64,000 nt of DNA, from contig NZ_AP023439.1 of assembly GCF_014701095.1 (NCBI RefSeq), forward strand, positions 3,894,001 through 3,958,000, read 5' to 3'. Below the pieces are notes generated by a model. The model was not told where the DNA came from, ran no database searches, and was given only the letters and a program-made list of their open reading frames with translations. The first letter of the stretch is position 1, and the number at the start of each line of letters is the position of its first letter. The position numbers and the translations under genes are program-made. This DNA is from Streptomyces tuirus. Lineage in GTDB: Bacteria; Actinomycetota; Actinomycetes; Streptomycetales; Streptomycetaceae. Shown here piece by piece: positions 16,785 to 25,204 of the stretch.

Positions 16785-17462
16785 ATGCGAAAGTCCCTGT
16801 CCTCCCTGGCGGTTCTCGGTCTCGGCCTCACGATGGCCGGACTCGGAACAGCAGCCCCGGCCGCGGCGTCCCCGTCCGCGGAGCCCCACGCCGGGTTCGT
16901 CGCCAAGTCGTCCCCGTCCGCCCGGTCGGCCGACTCCGACGCGAGCCGAGCCTTCTTCCAGGCGGTCCTGGAGTCCGTCGCCGAGAAGCGCGCCGAGAAC
17001 CCGAGTGCCGCCGCGGCCGTCACCGTCGTCTACGACGCCTCCCGCGCGCCCTCCTTCAGCGCCCAGATAGCGCGCAGCACCCAGATATGGAACAGCTCGG
17101 TGTCGAACGTGCGGCTCCAGTCCGGCTCCGCGTCGGCGGCCGACTTCAGCTACCGGGAGGGCAATGACTCCCGCGGCTCGTACGCCTCCACGGACGGCCA
17201 CGGCAACGGCTACATCTTCCTGGACTACCGGCAGAACCAGCAGTACGACTCCACGCGGGTCACCGCCCACGAGACGGGTCACGTCCTCGGTCTTCCCGAC
17301 CACTACTCGGGCCCGTGCAGTGAGCTGATGTCCGGCGGCGGTCCCGGCCCGTCCTGCACCAACGCCGTCCCGAACGCGGCCGAGCGGTCCCGTGTCAACA
17401 GCCTGTGGGCGAACGGCCTCGCCGCGGCGATGGACAAGGCCCTGGAGAAGTCGGCCCGCTGA
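16785..17462 (+). CDS. snpA: Snapalysin (secreted small neutral metalloprotease)
   Basis: A 225-residue preproprotein of the snapalysin (M7) family. A Sec signal peptide (RKSLSSLAVLGLGLTMAGLG) is followed by a propeptide of about 50 residues and the protease domain. The zinc site HETGHVLGLPDHY matches HExxHxxGxxD. The later C residues (GPCSELM, PSCTNAV) can form the family disulphide. The ATG at 16785 follows AAGGAG. The protein is released into the medium and degrades milk-type proteins. Divergent LysR regulator upstream, perfect 17-bp terminator downstream. Confidence 0.96.
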   Translation: MRKSLSSLAVLGLGLTMAGLGTAAPAAASPSAEPHAGFVAKSSPSARSADSDASRAFFQAVLESVAEKRAENPSAAAAVTVVYDASRAPSFSAQIARSTQIWNSSVSNVRLQSGSASAADFSYREGNDSRGSYASTDGHGNGYIFLDYRQNQQYDSTRVTAHETGHVLGLPDHYSGPCSELMSGGGPGPSCTNAVPNAAERSRVNSLWANGLAAAMDKALEKSAR

Positions 17463-17473
17463 GATCCCGACGC

Positions 17474-17513
17474 GGACACGGCCGCCCCGCTGCTGTGCGG
17501 GGCGGCCGTGTCC
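17474..17513. terminator. Perfect 17-bp hairpin terminator
   Basis: Arms at 17474-17490 (GGACACGGCCGCCCCGC) and 17497-17513 pair perfectly across a six-base loop. It sits between snpA (+) and the EEP-family gene (-) and could end transcription in both directions. Confidence 0.85.
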
Positions 17514-17535
17514 GTCTGCGCGCACCCGGCCCGGG

Positions 17536-18537
17536 TCAGCGCCCTTCGTGCAGCGTGAGGTCCGTGACGACCGCGCGGTGGTCGGTGCCGGCCAGGTCCA
17601 GGATGCGGGTGCGGCTCGCCCCGAAGTCCTCGGACACCAGCACGTGGTCGATCTGCGCGCCGAGTGTGGGTGCCGTCCGGGCCGGCCAGGTGACCGTGCG
17701 GTCGGCGCCGTCCAGGCGGGAGGCGTCGCGCAGGCCCGTGTCGAGGATGCGCCGGAAGGCGGCGTGGTCCTGGGAGGCGTTGAAGTCGCCGGCCAGGACC
17801 AGGGGGGTGCCCGGGTCGGTGCGGGCCGCGTCGCGCAGCGCGCCGAGCTCGTGGCGCCAGAGGTCGACCTGGCCGGGCAGCGGCGGCATGGGGTGGGCGA
17901 GTTGCAGCCGTACGGCGTGCCCGTCGACGTCGGCGACCGCCCCGGGCATGCCCAGCGTGCCGCGCACGCCCTCGGTGGGCCGGAGCGGGAAGCGGCTGAG
18001 GATGACGGAGCCCTCGGAGCCGCCGCCCTCCACGGCCCGGCGGTGCGGATAGTCCGGGGAGAGGTCCCGCTTCAGCAGCGTGTCGCAGTCGTAGTCGCAC
18101 TCCTCCACGAAGAGCACGTCCGGTTTCTCGCGGCGGACGGCGGTGACGAGGGAGGCGGTGCCCTGGCCGAACTCGACGTTGGAGGTCAGCACGCGCAGTT
18201 CGGCGACCGGCCGGCCCGCGGGGTCGTCGACCGTGCCGTACGGCTCGATGAACCAGGCCAGCATGCCGAGCAGGATCACGCCCCACACCGTCCCGGTCCA
18301 CCAGCGGGACAGCAGCGTGAGCAGCAGCCCGGCGGCGGTGGGGACGAGCAGCCAGGGGAGGAAGGCGAGGAACTGGGGGACGGGGGTGAAACCGTCGCTG
18401 TCGGCGGCCCGGAAGCCGACGATGACGCTCACCCCGGCGAACAGCAGGCCGGCACACCAGGCGCCGGACCGCCGTCCGGGCGGGCGGTGCTCGCGCCCGT
18501 CGTCCCTGGCGGTCCACTCGGCAGCGGCGGTGTCCAA
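17536..18537 (-). CDS. Membrane-anchored endonuclease/exonuclease/phosphatase family protein
   Basis: A 333-residue protein. Three membrane segments in the first 105 residues (AWCAGLLFAGVSVIVGF, FLAFLPWLLVPTAAGLL and TVWGVILLGMLAWFIEPYG) precede an EEP-fold catalytic domain, likely outside the membrane. Motifs include LTSNVEFGQG, LFVEECD, LAGDFNASQDH, IDHVLVS and GTDHRAVVTDL, covering the Mg-binding and His/Asp catalytic residues. Relatives cleave nucleic acids, sphingomyelin or phosphoesters, so the substrate is open. Single gene, convergent with snpA. Confidence 0.85.
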   Translation of the reverse strand: MDTAAAEWTARDDGREHRPPGRRSGAWCAGLLFAGVSVIVGFRAADSDGFTPVPQFLAFLPWLLVPTAAGLLLTLLSRWWTGTVWGVILLGMLAWFIEPYGTVDDPAGRPVAELRVLTSNVEFGQGTASLVTAVRREKPDVLFVEECDYDCDTLLKRDLSPDYPHRRAVEGGGSEGSVILSRFPLRPTEGVRGTLGMPGAVADVDGHAVRLQLAHPMPPLPGQVDLWRHELGALRDAARTDPGTPLVLAGDFNASQDHAAFRRILDTGLRDASRLDGADRTVTWPARTAPTLGAQIDHVLVSEDFGASRTRILDLAGTDHRAVVTDLTLHEGR

Positions 18538-18579
18538 GGCCCGGCCTTCCGTTCGCGGGTGGGGTGCCCGAATCCTCCC

Positions 18580-19389
18580 TCAAAGACGGGGCGGGGCGGG
18601 GGAAGGTTGCCGGGCATCGACCCGGGTCAGGAACTCCTCCAGCGCGGCGTCGAACACCTCCGGCCGTTCCAGGTTGGGCAGGTGGGCCGCGCCGTCGACG
18701 ATGTGCAGCTCCGCGTCCGGGAGGGCCGCGTGCAGGGCCAGGGCGTCGGAGACGGGCGTGAAGGTGTCGTCCGCTCCCACGACGACCAGGGCCGGGACGC
18801 GGACGCGCGGCAGCAGGGCGGTGTAGTCGGGGCGGCGGGCCCGGGCGCGCAGGGCCGCGGCGGCGCCCTCGGGGGCGGTGGCCGTCATCATGCCGTGCAC
18901 ATGCGCCTTGACCTCGGCGGACGCGTACGGGGCGACCATCCGCTCCAGGACCTCGTCGGCGTAGCCGCGCATGCCCTCGGCGAGGAGGCGGTCCGCCATG
19001 GCGTCACGGGTGCGCACGCCCTCTGGGGTCTCCGCCGCCGGGAAGGTGTCCGCGAGGACCAGGCCGCGGACGCGCTCGGGGAACAGGCGGTAGCAGTCCA
19101 TGACGATCTGCCCGCCCATCGACAGGCCCGCCAGGACGAACGACTCGACATCCAGGTCGTCCAGCAGGGCCTCGATGTCCCGGGCGAATCCCGAGAAGTC
19201 CGCGACGGCCGGGGTCGTGGGGGAGGCGCCGTAGCCACGCAGGTCGGGTGCGACGACCCGGCGGGTACCCGGGAACCTCTCGAGCTGCGGGGCCCACATC
19301 GTGCGGTCGAAGGGGTGGCCGTGGACGAGGACCAGGGGTACCCGATGCGTGTCGGGGCCTTTGTCCTCATATGCGAGGAAGGGTGCCAT
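18580..19389 (-). CDS. Alpha/beta-hydrolase
   Basis: A 269-residue alpha/beta-hydrolase fold enzyme. Visible elements are the oxyanion region VLVHGHPFDRTMW, nucleophile elbow GLSMGG, acid VVGADDTFTP and catalytic His in DGAAHLPNLERP. It resembles the 3-oxoadipate enol-lactonase/haloperoxidase-like group, but the substrate is unknown. An upstream extension to 19548 exists, but the ATG at 19389 gives the normal N-terminus (MAPFLAYEDKG). It is divergent from the MocR regulator with direct repeats between, so it may be the regulator's target. Confidence 0.88.
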   Translation of the reverse strand: MAPFLAYEDKGPDTHRVPLVLVHGHPFDRTMWAPQLERFPGTRRVVAPDLRGYGASPTTPAVADFSGFARDIEALLDDLDVESFVLAGLSMGGQIVMDCYRLFPERVRGLVLADTFPAAETPEGVRTRDAMADRLLAEGMRGYADEVLERMVAPYASAEVKAHVHGMMTATAPEGAAAALRARARRPDYTALLPRVRVPALVVVGADDTFTPVSDALALHAALPDAELHIVDGAAHLPNLERPEVFDAALEEFLTRVDARQPSPAPPRL

Positions 19390-19415
19390 GACGTCGACCC
19401 TAGGCCGCCCAACTA

Positions 19416-19449
19416 CTCGGTGCAATAAGATCTTTGCTCTCGGTGCAAT
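19416..19449. promoter_or_regulatory. Direct-repeat operator, putative MocR site
   Basis: CTCGGTGCAAT occurs at 19416-19426 and again at 19439-19449, a 23-bp centre-to-centre direct repeat between the divergent hydrolase and MocR genes. MocR/PdxR regulators bind paired direct repeats near their own promoters. A possible -10 TAAGAT (19426-19431) lies between the copies. Confidence 0.65.
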
Positions 19450-19476
19450 CCAGGGGTCCAAGGGGGAGACCGGCCG

Positions 19477-20823
19477 ATGAACGACTACCGGCGCATCGCC
19501 GACCGCATCGCCGACGACATCGCCACCGGGCGGCTGCGGCCGGGTCAACGGCTGCCGCCGCAGCGGGCGTTCGCCCGGCGGAGGGGCATCGCCCCGTCGA
19601 CGGCCGGGCGGGTGTACGGCGAACTGGTGCGGCGCGGGCTGGTCGTCGGGGAGGTCGGGCGCGGCACCTTCGTACGGGCCGCACCGGACGGCCCGGCCGG
19701 GCAGGCGCTCACCGAGCCCGGCCCGGCCACCGCGCCCGTCAACCTGGAGCTCAACTACCCGTCCACGCCCGGCCAGCCGGAGCTGCTCGCCCCCGTCCTC
19801 GCGCCACTGCTGCGCCCCGACGTGCTGGCCGAGGCGCTGTTACCCGCCGCCGCGACCGGCACCGAGGCCGCCCGGGAGGCCGCGGCCACGCTGCTCGCCA
19901 CCCCGGGCTGGCGCCCCGCTCCGCAGCGGCTGCTGTTCACGGGCAACGCCCGGCAGGCCATCGCCGCCGTGCTGGCCTCGCTGGTCCGGCCGGGCGGCCG
20001 GGTCGGGGTGGAGCAGCTGACGTATCCGCTGGTCAAGGAGATCGCGGCGCGGCTCGGCATCACGCTGGTGCCGCTGGCCCAGGACGCGTCCGGGCTGCTC
20101 CCGGAGGCCGTGGCGGCCGCGCACCGCTCGGCGCCGCTGTCCGCCCTCTACGTGCAGCCGACGCTGCACAACCCGACGTCCCTGACGACGAGCAGGCCGC
20201 GGCTGCTGCACCTCGCCCAGCTGGTCCACGACCTGAACCTGCCGGTGGTGGAGGACCGCATCTGGTCCTTCCTCCGGGAGACCGGTGATCCGCTGGCCGC
20301 GCACGCCCCGGACCTCACCCACGTCGTCGACGGGCTCTCCAAGCGGGTCGCCCCCGGGCTCACCGCGGGATTCCTCGTCGTGCCGCCGCACCGGGTCGAC
20401 GCCGCGGCCCGGGCCGTGCGGTCGGGCGGCTGGAACGCGGGGCGGTTCGCGCTCGAGGCGGCCGTGCGGTGGGCCGGGGAGGGGACGGTGGCGCGGCTGG
20501 TGGCGGCCAAACGGGCCGACGCGGCACGGCGGCAGCGGATCCTCGCCGAGGAACTGGCGGGCTTCACCGTGCGGTCCGACCCGGGTGCCTACTTCGCCTG
20601 GTGGGAACTGCCCGCGCCGTGGCGCGCGGACACCTTCACGGCCGCCGCCGCGGCCCACGGCATCGCCGTCACCCCCGGTCCCGCCTTCGCCGTCGCCCCC
20701 GGGCACACGCCCGACGCCGTCAGGGTCGGGCTCGCGTCGGCTCCGGAACCGGATCTGCGACGGGCACTGCGGACCCTCGCGCATGTCGCCGAGCGGCGAG
20801 CCGGGGACCGTACCGGCCCGTGA
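19477..20823 (+). CDS. MocR/PdxR-type GntR regulator with aminotransferase domain
   Basis: A 448-residue MocR-family regulator. The GntR winged helix occupies residues 1-70 (RRIADRIADDIATGRLRPGQ, then QRAFARRRGIAPSTAGRVYG), and a fold-type I aminotransferase-like domain follows. The PLP-lysine region reads DGLSKRVAPGLTAGF; other family marks are QPTLHNPTS and VVEDRIWSFL. Members use PLP or a PLP adduct as effector, as in PdxR and GabR. The ATG at 19477 follows AAGGGGGAG. It is divergent from a hydrolase, and its last 104 bp overlap the opposite-strand membrane-protein gene. Confidence 0.9.
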   Translation: MNDYRRIADRIADDIATGRLRPGQRLPPQRAFARRRGIAPSTAGRVYGELVRRGLVVGEVGRGTFVRAAPDGPAGQALTEPGPATAPVNLELNYPSTPGQPELLAPVLAPLLRPDVLAEALLPAAATGTEAAREAAATLLATPGWRPAPQRLLFTGNARQAIAAVLASLVRPGGRVGVEQLTYPLVKEIAARLGITLVPLAQDASGLLPEAVAAAHRSAPLSALYVQPTLHNPTSLTTSRPRLLHLAQLVHDLNLPVVEDRIWSFLRETGDPLAAHAPDLTHVVDGLSKRVAPGLTAGFLVVPPHRVDAAARAVRSGGWNAGRFALEAAVRWAGEGTVARLVAAKRADAARRQRILAEELAGFTVRSDPGAYFAWWELPAPWRADTFTAAAAAHGIAVTPGPAFAVAPGHTPDAVRVGLASAPEPDLRRALRTLAHVAERRAGDRTGP

Positions 20824-21757
20824 CCCAGGCACCGGCCGCCACCGCCACCCCCAGCAGGCACAGCAGCAAGGACACCGTGCGCAGGGTGGCGGTGAGGGCG
20901 TCGTAGACGGCGCCCGCGGCCGGGCGGTGCAGGGCGTCCGGCAGGTCGGCGAGGGTGAGGCGGCGGCCGATCGCCACCGCGAGGACCAGCAGCGCGCCGC
21001 CCAGGGCCGTGCCCAGGCCGAGGGCGGTGACCGCGCGGCGGCGGGACGCGGCGACGGCGATCGCGGCGAGAGCGAGGACGGCGGCGGCCAGCGGCAGCCA
21101 GAAGGCGGCGGTGTCCAGCACGTGGTACCCCTTGCGCAGTCGGTCCACGTCCTCGGCCGGCAGCACCGGGATCCGCGTGTGCGTGACCGGGATGCGATGG
21201 GCGAACGGCACGTGGTCGTCGGAGAATTGCTGCTTCACCCGGGCGATGACGGGAGCGGCGTCGACGGTGACCGGGGCTCCGCGGGCGCCGTCGTCGCGCA
21301 GGGCGCGCAGCACCGCGTCGTGCACGGCCCGGTTCGCCGCGTCCCAGGCCACGCGGTAGGCCTCGGTGCGGGTGAAGGAACGGGCCGCGTCGTGCACGAA
21401 GGGCCCGACCGCCCCGCGCAGTGGCCCGGTGTCGATCTCGCGCCGCCCCGCCTCCCGCATGACACCGTCGCCCATGGCCTCCGCCACCGCGTGCCGCACG
21501 TCCGGGTCGGCGGCGAGCGGCGCCATCGTCCGCACGTAGCGGCCGGTGTCGGTGAGCCCGTGGGCCGCCCAGGACGCGAGCGCCGCGAACGGCAGCAGCA
21601 GGCACGCGAGGGTGAGCAGAACGCCCGACAGGACGTTCCGCGCTCGTGGGGGCGCCTTCTCGGGGCGGGGCGCCCGGTCGTGCTCGGACACCCTTCCAGG
21701 CAACGGGCCCCGGGCCCGGCCCGCGAGCGCTGCGACGCCCTCCGCCCGGCCGTCCAC
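20720..21757 (-). CDS. Conserved integral membrane protein, four predicted helices
   Basis: A 345-residue protein, as drawn from an upstream ATG; translation may begin nearer 21691 (GTG, VSEHDRAPRPEK). One N-terminal helix (GVLLTLACLLLPFAALASWA), a 150-residue hydrophilic region probably outside, then three helices near the C-terminus. It contains the DTGRYVRTMAPLAADPDVRH segment seen in Streptomyces membrane proteins of unknown function. The C-terminal tail overlaps the 3' end of the MocR gene by 104 bp on the opposite strand. Confidence 0.75.
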   Translation of the reverse strand: MDGRAEGVAALAGRARGPLPGRVSEHDRAPRPEKAPPRARNVLSGVLLTLACLLLPFAALASWAAHGLTDTGRYVRTMAPLAADPDVRHAVAEAMGDGVMREAGRREIDTGPLRGAVGPFVHDAARSFTRTEAYRVAWDAANRAVHDAVLRALRDDGARGAPVTVDAAPVIARVKQQFSDDHVPFAHRIPVTHTRIPVLPAEDVDRLRKGYHVLDTAAFWLPLAAAVLALAAIAVAASRRRAVTALGLGTALGGALLVLAVAIGRRLTLADLPDALHRPAAGAVYDALTATLRTVSLLLCLLGVAVAAGAWVTGRYGPRLAARRHARGSAVPVADPVPEPTRARP

Positions 21758-21847
21758 CGTGCCGAACGGCTCTCCACCTGCGGGAAACGGGGCAGCCCGG
21801 CTCCGGTGCCGGGCTCCCCCGAACGGGTGCCCCGGTCCGGTTCCGGT

Positions 21848-22288
21848 TCAGCCGATGCGCCGGCCTTGGGCGTCCTCGTGCGTGTAGTAGCGGTAGAACA
21901 CCATCGCGAAGACGGCCGCCCCCACCACGAGCCCCAGGCCGCTGGAGCTGAGCACGGACGCACCGGACTGGCTGTACAGGAAGCCCGTCGCAGCGCCCGC
22001 GAAGACGAACCAGCACAGCGCGTGCAGTTCGCGGCGCAGCAGCGGCGCCACCGCGCACACGGCGGCGAACAGCGCGGCGAACACGAGCGCCGTGACGAAG
22101 CCGAACAGCAGGTTCCAGCCCGTGATGGGCCCGGCGTCGCGCCGGATGGCCGCGGCCCAGTAGCCGTAGGTGAGCCCGAGCACCAGGGGCAGGCCGACCT
22201 TCACGGCGAGGTGGGTCCGCGCGCCGAAGACATCGGGCCGGCGACGTGGCGTGATCATCCTGCGTGAGGCGGGTGCCGCATGAGCCAT
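21848..22288 (-). CDS. Small four-helix membrane protein
   Basis: A 146-residue protein beginning MAHAAPASRRM at the ATG at 22288, with AGGAGAG upstream. Four hydrophobic stretches follow (LPLVLGLTYGYWAAAI, LLFGFVTALVFAALFAAVCA, ALCWFVFAGAATGFLYS and GLGLVVGAAVFAMVFYRYY). The tail YTHEDAQGRRIG is cytoplasmic by the positive-inside rule. Unknown function; divergent from the PP2C gene. Confidence 0.75.
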   Translation of the reverse strand: MAHAAPASRRMITPRRRPDVFGARTHLAVKVGLPLVLGLTYGYWAAAIRRDAGPITGWNLLFGFVTALVFAALFAAVCAVAPLLRRELHALCWFVFAGAATGFLYSQSGASVLSSSGLGLVVGAAVFAMVFYRYYTHEDAQGRRIG

Positions 22289-22408
22289 GACAGCTCTCCT
22301 CTCTGTCCCTGCCCCTGGAACCAGGGCACACCTGCGGGCAGCTGCTGGCAAGTCGGCGGCACGGGGGAACGGGATGCGACCGGTGCGGGCCCGTGTTTCG
22401 CTGGGGCC

Positions 22409-23614
22409 GTGAGCCGCCACCGCGAGGGCCAGGGCCCGCTCGTCCGGCACGCGCGGGCCGGACGCCGCGACGTCGTGCGGCGGCAGGAACTGCTGCGGGT
22501 GCGGGGGCACAGCGTGGCCTGGGTGCCGCCGCTGCTGCTGCTCGTCGCCATCGCCGTGGCCGACTACCACACCATCGGCGAGTTCCGCATGATCTCCTGG
22601 ATCGTGCTGGTGCCCGCCATCGCCGCCTCGCTCTGCGGGGTGTGGGGGACGGCCCTCTTCGCCGTCCTCTCCCTGGTGACGTACGCCGTCGCCGACAGCG
22701 CCTGGCCGCACGAGTACCGGGCGGGCCGCGCCGACTTCGTCCTCGTCGCCCTCGGCGGCATCCTCGCCACCCTGGCCTGCGCGATCCGCGTGCGCGACGA
22801 GAACCGCGCGCTGCACATGAGCGACGTCGCCGACACCGTCCGCCGTACCGTGCTGCGCCCGCTGCCGGCCGGCTGGGGCGGCCTCGACCACGCCGGTGTG
22901 TATCTCACCGCCGACGCCGACGCCCGCGTCGGCGGCGACTTCTACGACATCCAGCCCGGCCCGCACGGCACCCGGGTGCTGGTCGGCGACGTGCAGGGCA
23001 AGGGCCTGGGGGCGGTGGAGGCGGCGGCCGCGCTGCTCGGCGCGTTCCGTGAGGCCGCGTACCACGAGACGGAACTGGTGACGGTCGCCGAGCGGCTGGA
23101 GACGCGGATGATCCGGCACCGCGGGCACACCGTCGCGCTCGGCCGCTCCGACGGCGACCGGTTCGCCACGGCCGTCCTGCTCGCCTTCCCCGACGACGAG
23201 ACGGAGGCGGTGGACGTGGTGCTGTTCGGGCACGAACCGCCGCTCGCCGTCGGGCCTGCCGGGGTGCGCACCCTGTCGGCCGGGGCCGGGCTGCCGCTCG
23301 GCTTCCGGGGGCTCGCGCCCGGCCCGCCGGAGATCCGGCGGTGGCGGATCTCCGCCGACGAGACGCTGCTGCTGGTCACGGACGGCGTGACCGAGGCCCG
23401 CGACGGCACCGGGGCCTTCTACCTGCTCGCCGACGAGGTGACCCGGGCCGTCGCCGAGGACCCCGGCACCGCCGAACCGGCCCGGCTCGCCGCCTTCGTA
23501 CGGGACGGCACACTGCGGCACGGCGGTGGGCGTCTGGCCGACGACACCACGGTGTTCACCGTCCGCAGGAGACCCGGGGCCGAAGCCCCCGAAGGCGGAC
23601 GTTTGCGGTCCTGA
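22409..23614 (+). CDS. Membrane-anchored PP2C (SpoIIE-type) phosphatase
   Basis: A Streptomyces-type integral PP2C phosphatase. The GTG at 22409 (VSRHREGQG) is preferred: the longer frame from 22280 would overlap the divergent gene start. Three or four helices (about residues 35-120, including VAWVPPLLLLVAIAVADYH and GTALFAVLSLVTYAVAD) precede the phosphatase domain with GGDFYDI, GDVQGKG, TDGVTEARD and LADDTTVFTV. The substrate is probably an anti-sigma antagonist or related regulator. It lies 65 bp upstream of the caspase-locus genes in the same direction and could be co-transcribed. Confidence 0.85.
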   Translation: MSRHREGQGPLVRHARAGRRDVVRRQELLRVRGHSVAWVPPLLLLVAIAVADYHTIGEFRMISWIVLVPAIAASLCGVWGTALFAVLSLVTYAVADSAWPHEYRAGRADFVLVALGGILATLACAIRVRDENRALHMSDVADTVRRTVLRPLPAGWGGLDHAGVYLTADADARVGGDFYDIQPGPHGTRVLVGDVQGKGLGAVEAAAALLGAFREAAYHETELVTVAERLETRMIRHRGHTVALGRSDGDRFATAVLLAFPDDETEAVDVVLFGHEPPLAVGPAGVRTLSAGAGLPLGFRGLAPGPPEIRRWRISADETLLLVTDGVTEARDGTGAFYLLADEVTRAVAEDPGTAEPARLAAFVRDGTLRHGGGRLADDTTVFTVRRRPGAEAPEGGRLRS

Positions 23615-23679
23615 GACCCACCTTTGCAGCCGCAGCGGTTACGGTGCTGACGTACGTGATCGACACAGGGGGTGGGGCG

Positions 23680-24741
23680 ATGCCCGGAACCGTGCTGCTG
23701 CTGGCGGCCTCGCCGGTGGGCAGGGGGCGCCTGGTCGACGCCGCCTCGGTGCTCCCCGTCCTCGCCGCCGTACCGCCCGCGGTGCTCTCCGGCACCGACA
23801 CCGCGAACGTCGTCGAACTCGCCGACCCACTCGAGCCGCAGGCCGTCCTCACCCGGCTGCGCGCCGCCGCCGCGGCCCCCGGGCCCCTCACCGTGTACGT
23901 CACCGGGCAGCTCCAGCTCGACCGCCGGCAGCGCCTGCCCCACCTGGCGCTCGCCCGCACCACCGCCTCCACCGCCCGCTACACGGCCTTCCCCTGGCAC
24001 TGGTTCCGGGAGGAACTGCGGCTCAGACCGGCCGGCGCCACGACCCTGCTGCTCGACCTGCATGCCGACGCCGAGACCTGGGAGCTGCTGCGGAGCACCC
24101 CGCTGGACTCGGGGCGCGGCAACGCCGTTCACGGTCGCATCGCGCCCCCGCCGTCCCGGCGCACGGTCGCGGTCCCGGCGTATATGAAGGCCGTCGCGAC
24201 GATCCTGCGCAGCGGACTCCGGCCGCCCGTCGAGCAGCTGCACCAGCAGGCGCTGACCCGGATCGCGCCCGAGAGCGCGGCCACGGACCTGGTGCTGAGC
24301 ACGTCCGGCCCGACGGGCGGCGATCCGCACGCCGCCCTCTCCGCCGCCGTCCGGTCCGGCCGGCACGCGGACGCCGACGCGCTCGCCGCCCGACACGAGC
24401 AGGCGGCCGTCACCGCGCACGGGCCCGCCTCCGAAGAGGCCCTGCACTGGGCCGAGGTACGGGCCGACCTGGCGATGTTCGCCGGGGACGCCGCCCGCAG
24501 CTGCCGCACCTGGCTGATGATCGCCACCGCCCGTCTGAACGCCGGGCAGGCGCCGGACGCCCCCGCCGTCGAGGCCGCCGTGGACCGGGCCCACCACCAG
24601 TGGGGCCAGGTCCACGACCCCGCCCCCGCCCGTGAACTGGGCGCCTCACTCGCCGCGTTGCGCGGGCGGGTGCCCGGGCGGCGCGAAGGAGCACTGGACC
24701 ATGTGCAGCGCCAGCTGAGGCAGTTGCAGACCCAGGGCTGA
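23680..24741 (+). CDS. Probable catalytically dead caspase-fold protein with helical C-terminus
   Basis: A 353-residue protein with no obvious named family. Its N-terminal half has the pattern of the neighbouring caspase domain: TVYVTGQ at residues 71-77 lines up with LLYFAGH, and TLLLDLHADAE at 122-132 lines up with VVILDCCYAGN. Spacing between the two is almost equal (53 and 55 residues), but the catalytic His and Cys are replaced by Gln77 and His128. The C-terminal 150 residues are all-helical and TPR-like (HAALSAAVRSGRHADADALA). The ATG at 23680 follows GGTGGGG. Context suggests a regulatory or scaffold subunit of the caspase system. This is inference. Confidence 0.6.
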   Translation: MPGTVLLLAASPVGRGRLVDAASVLPVLAAVPPAVLSGTDTANVVELADPLEPQAVLTRLRAAAAAPGPLTVYVTGQLQLDRRQRLPHLALARTTASTARYTAFPWHWFREELRLRPAGATTLLLDLHADAETWELLRSTPLDSGRGNAVHGRIAPPPSRRTVAVPAYMKAVATILRSGLRPPVEQLHQQALTRIAPESAATDLVLSTSGPTGGDPHAALSAAVRSGRHADADALAARHEQAAVTAHGPASEEALHWAEVRADLAMFAGDAARSCRTWLMIATARLNAGQAPDAPAVEAAVDRAHHQWGQVHDPAPARELGASLAALRGRVPGRREGALDHVQRQLRQLQTQG

Positions 24742-24835
24742 GTCGCGTGCGCCGTGTGCGCGTGGCGTGAAGGGGGCGTGGGATCGCGTGCGCAGGTCAC
24801 GTCACGGGTCTGCCGCCGGGGCCTGACCCGGTGTC

Positions 24836-25201
24836 ATGATGGCGGGCATGACAGAGGGGGACCATGTGGCTGTCTTAGGCGTGCGCGTCCGGCTGGGGGC
24901 CGGCGCCACCGTGGACGACGTCAGAGCTCTGAAGACGTGGCTGAAACGCGAGGAGCCGCTGGAGGAACTGCTCTCCGGCCGGCATCTGCGCATCGAGGAG
25001 CGGACCGGCACGGACGGAACCCCGGGACGCCTCGGGCCCGACCTCGAACTCGTGCTGGAGATCCTCGGTGACGTCGTCACGCTCGCGGCGCTCACCGAGT
25101 ACACCGCACGCGCGGTGAAGACCTGGACGAACAACCGCCGCCGGCTGCAGGGCGGCGATCCCGATCCGCAGATCCGCCCACTGGACCCCGACGGGGAGTA
25201 G
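24836..25201 (+). CDS. EACC1-like effector-associated small protein
   Basis: A small protein (121 residues from the ATG at 24836; ATG 24848 or GTG 24866 are alternatives, the last with GAGGGGG just upstream). It fits the effector-associated constant component 1 (EACC1) pattern: an N-terminal region with LKTWLKREEPLEELL, then a long hydrophobic helix (ELVLEILGDVVTLAALTEYT), then AVKTWTNNRRRL and a short basic/acidic tail. EACC1 proteins are encoded next to caspase, trypsin or other effectors in actinobacterial conflict systems. The gene ends 3 bp before the caspase gene, indicating translational coupling. Confidence 0.65.
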   Translation: MMAGMTEGDHVAVLGVRVRLGAGATVDDVRALKTWLKREEPLEELLSGRHLRIEERTGTDGTPGRLGPDLELVLEILGDVVTLAALTEYTARAVKTWTNNRRRLQGGDPDPQIRPLDPDGE

Positions 25202-25204
25202 GCG

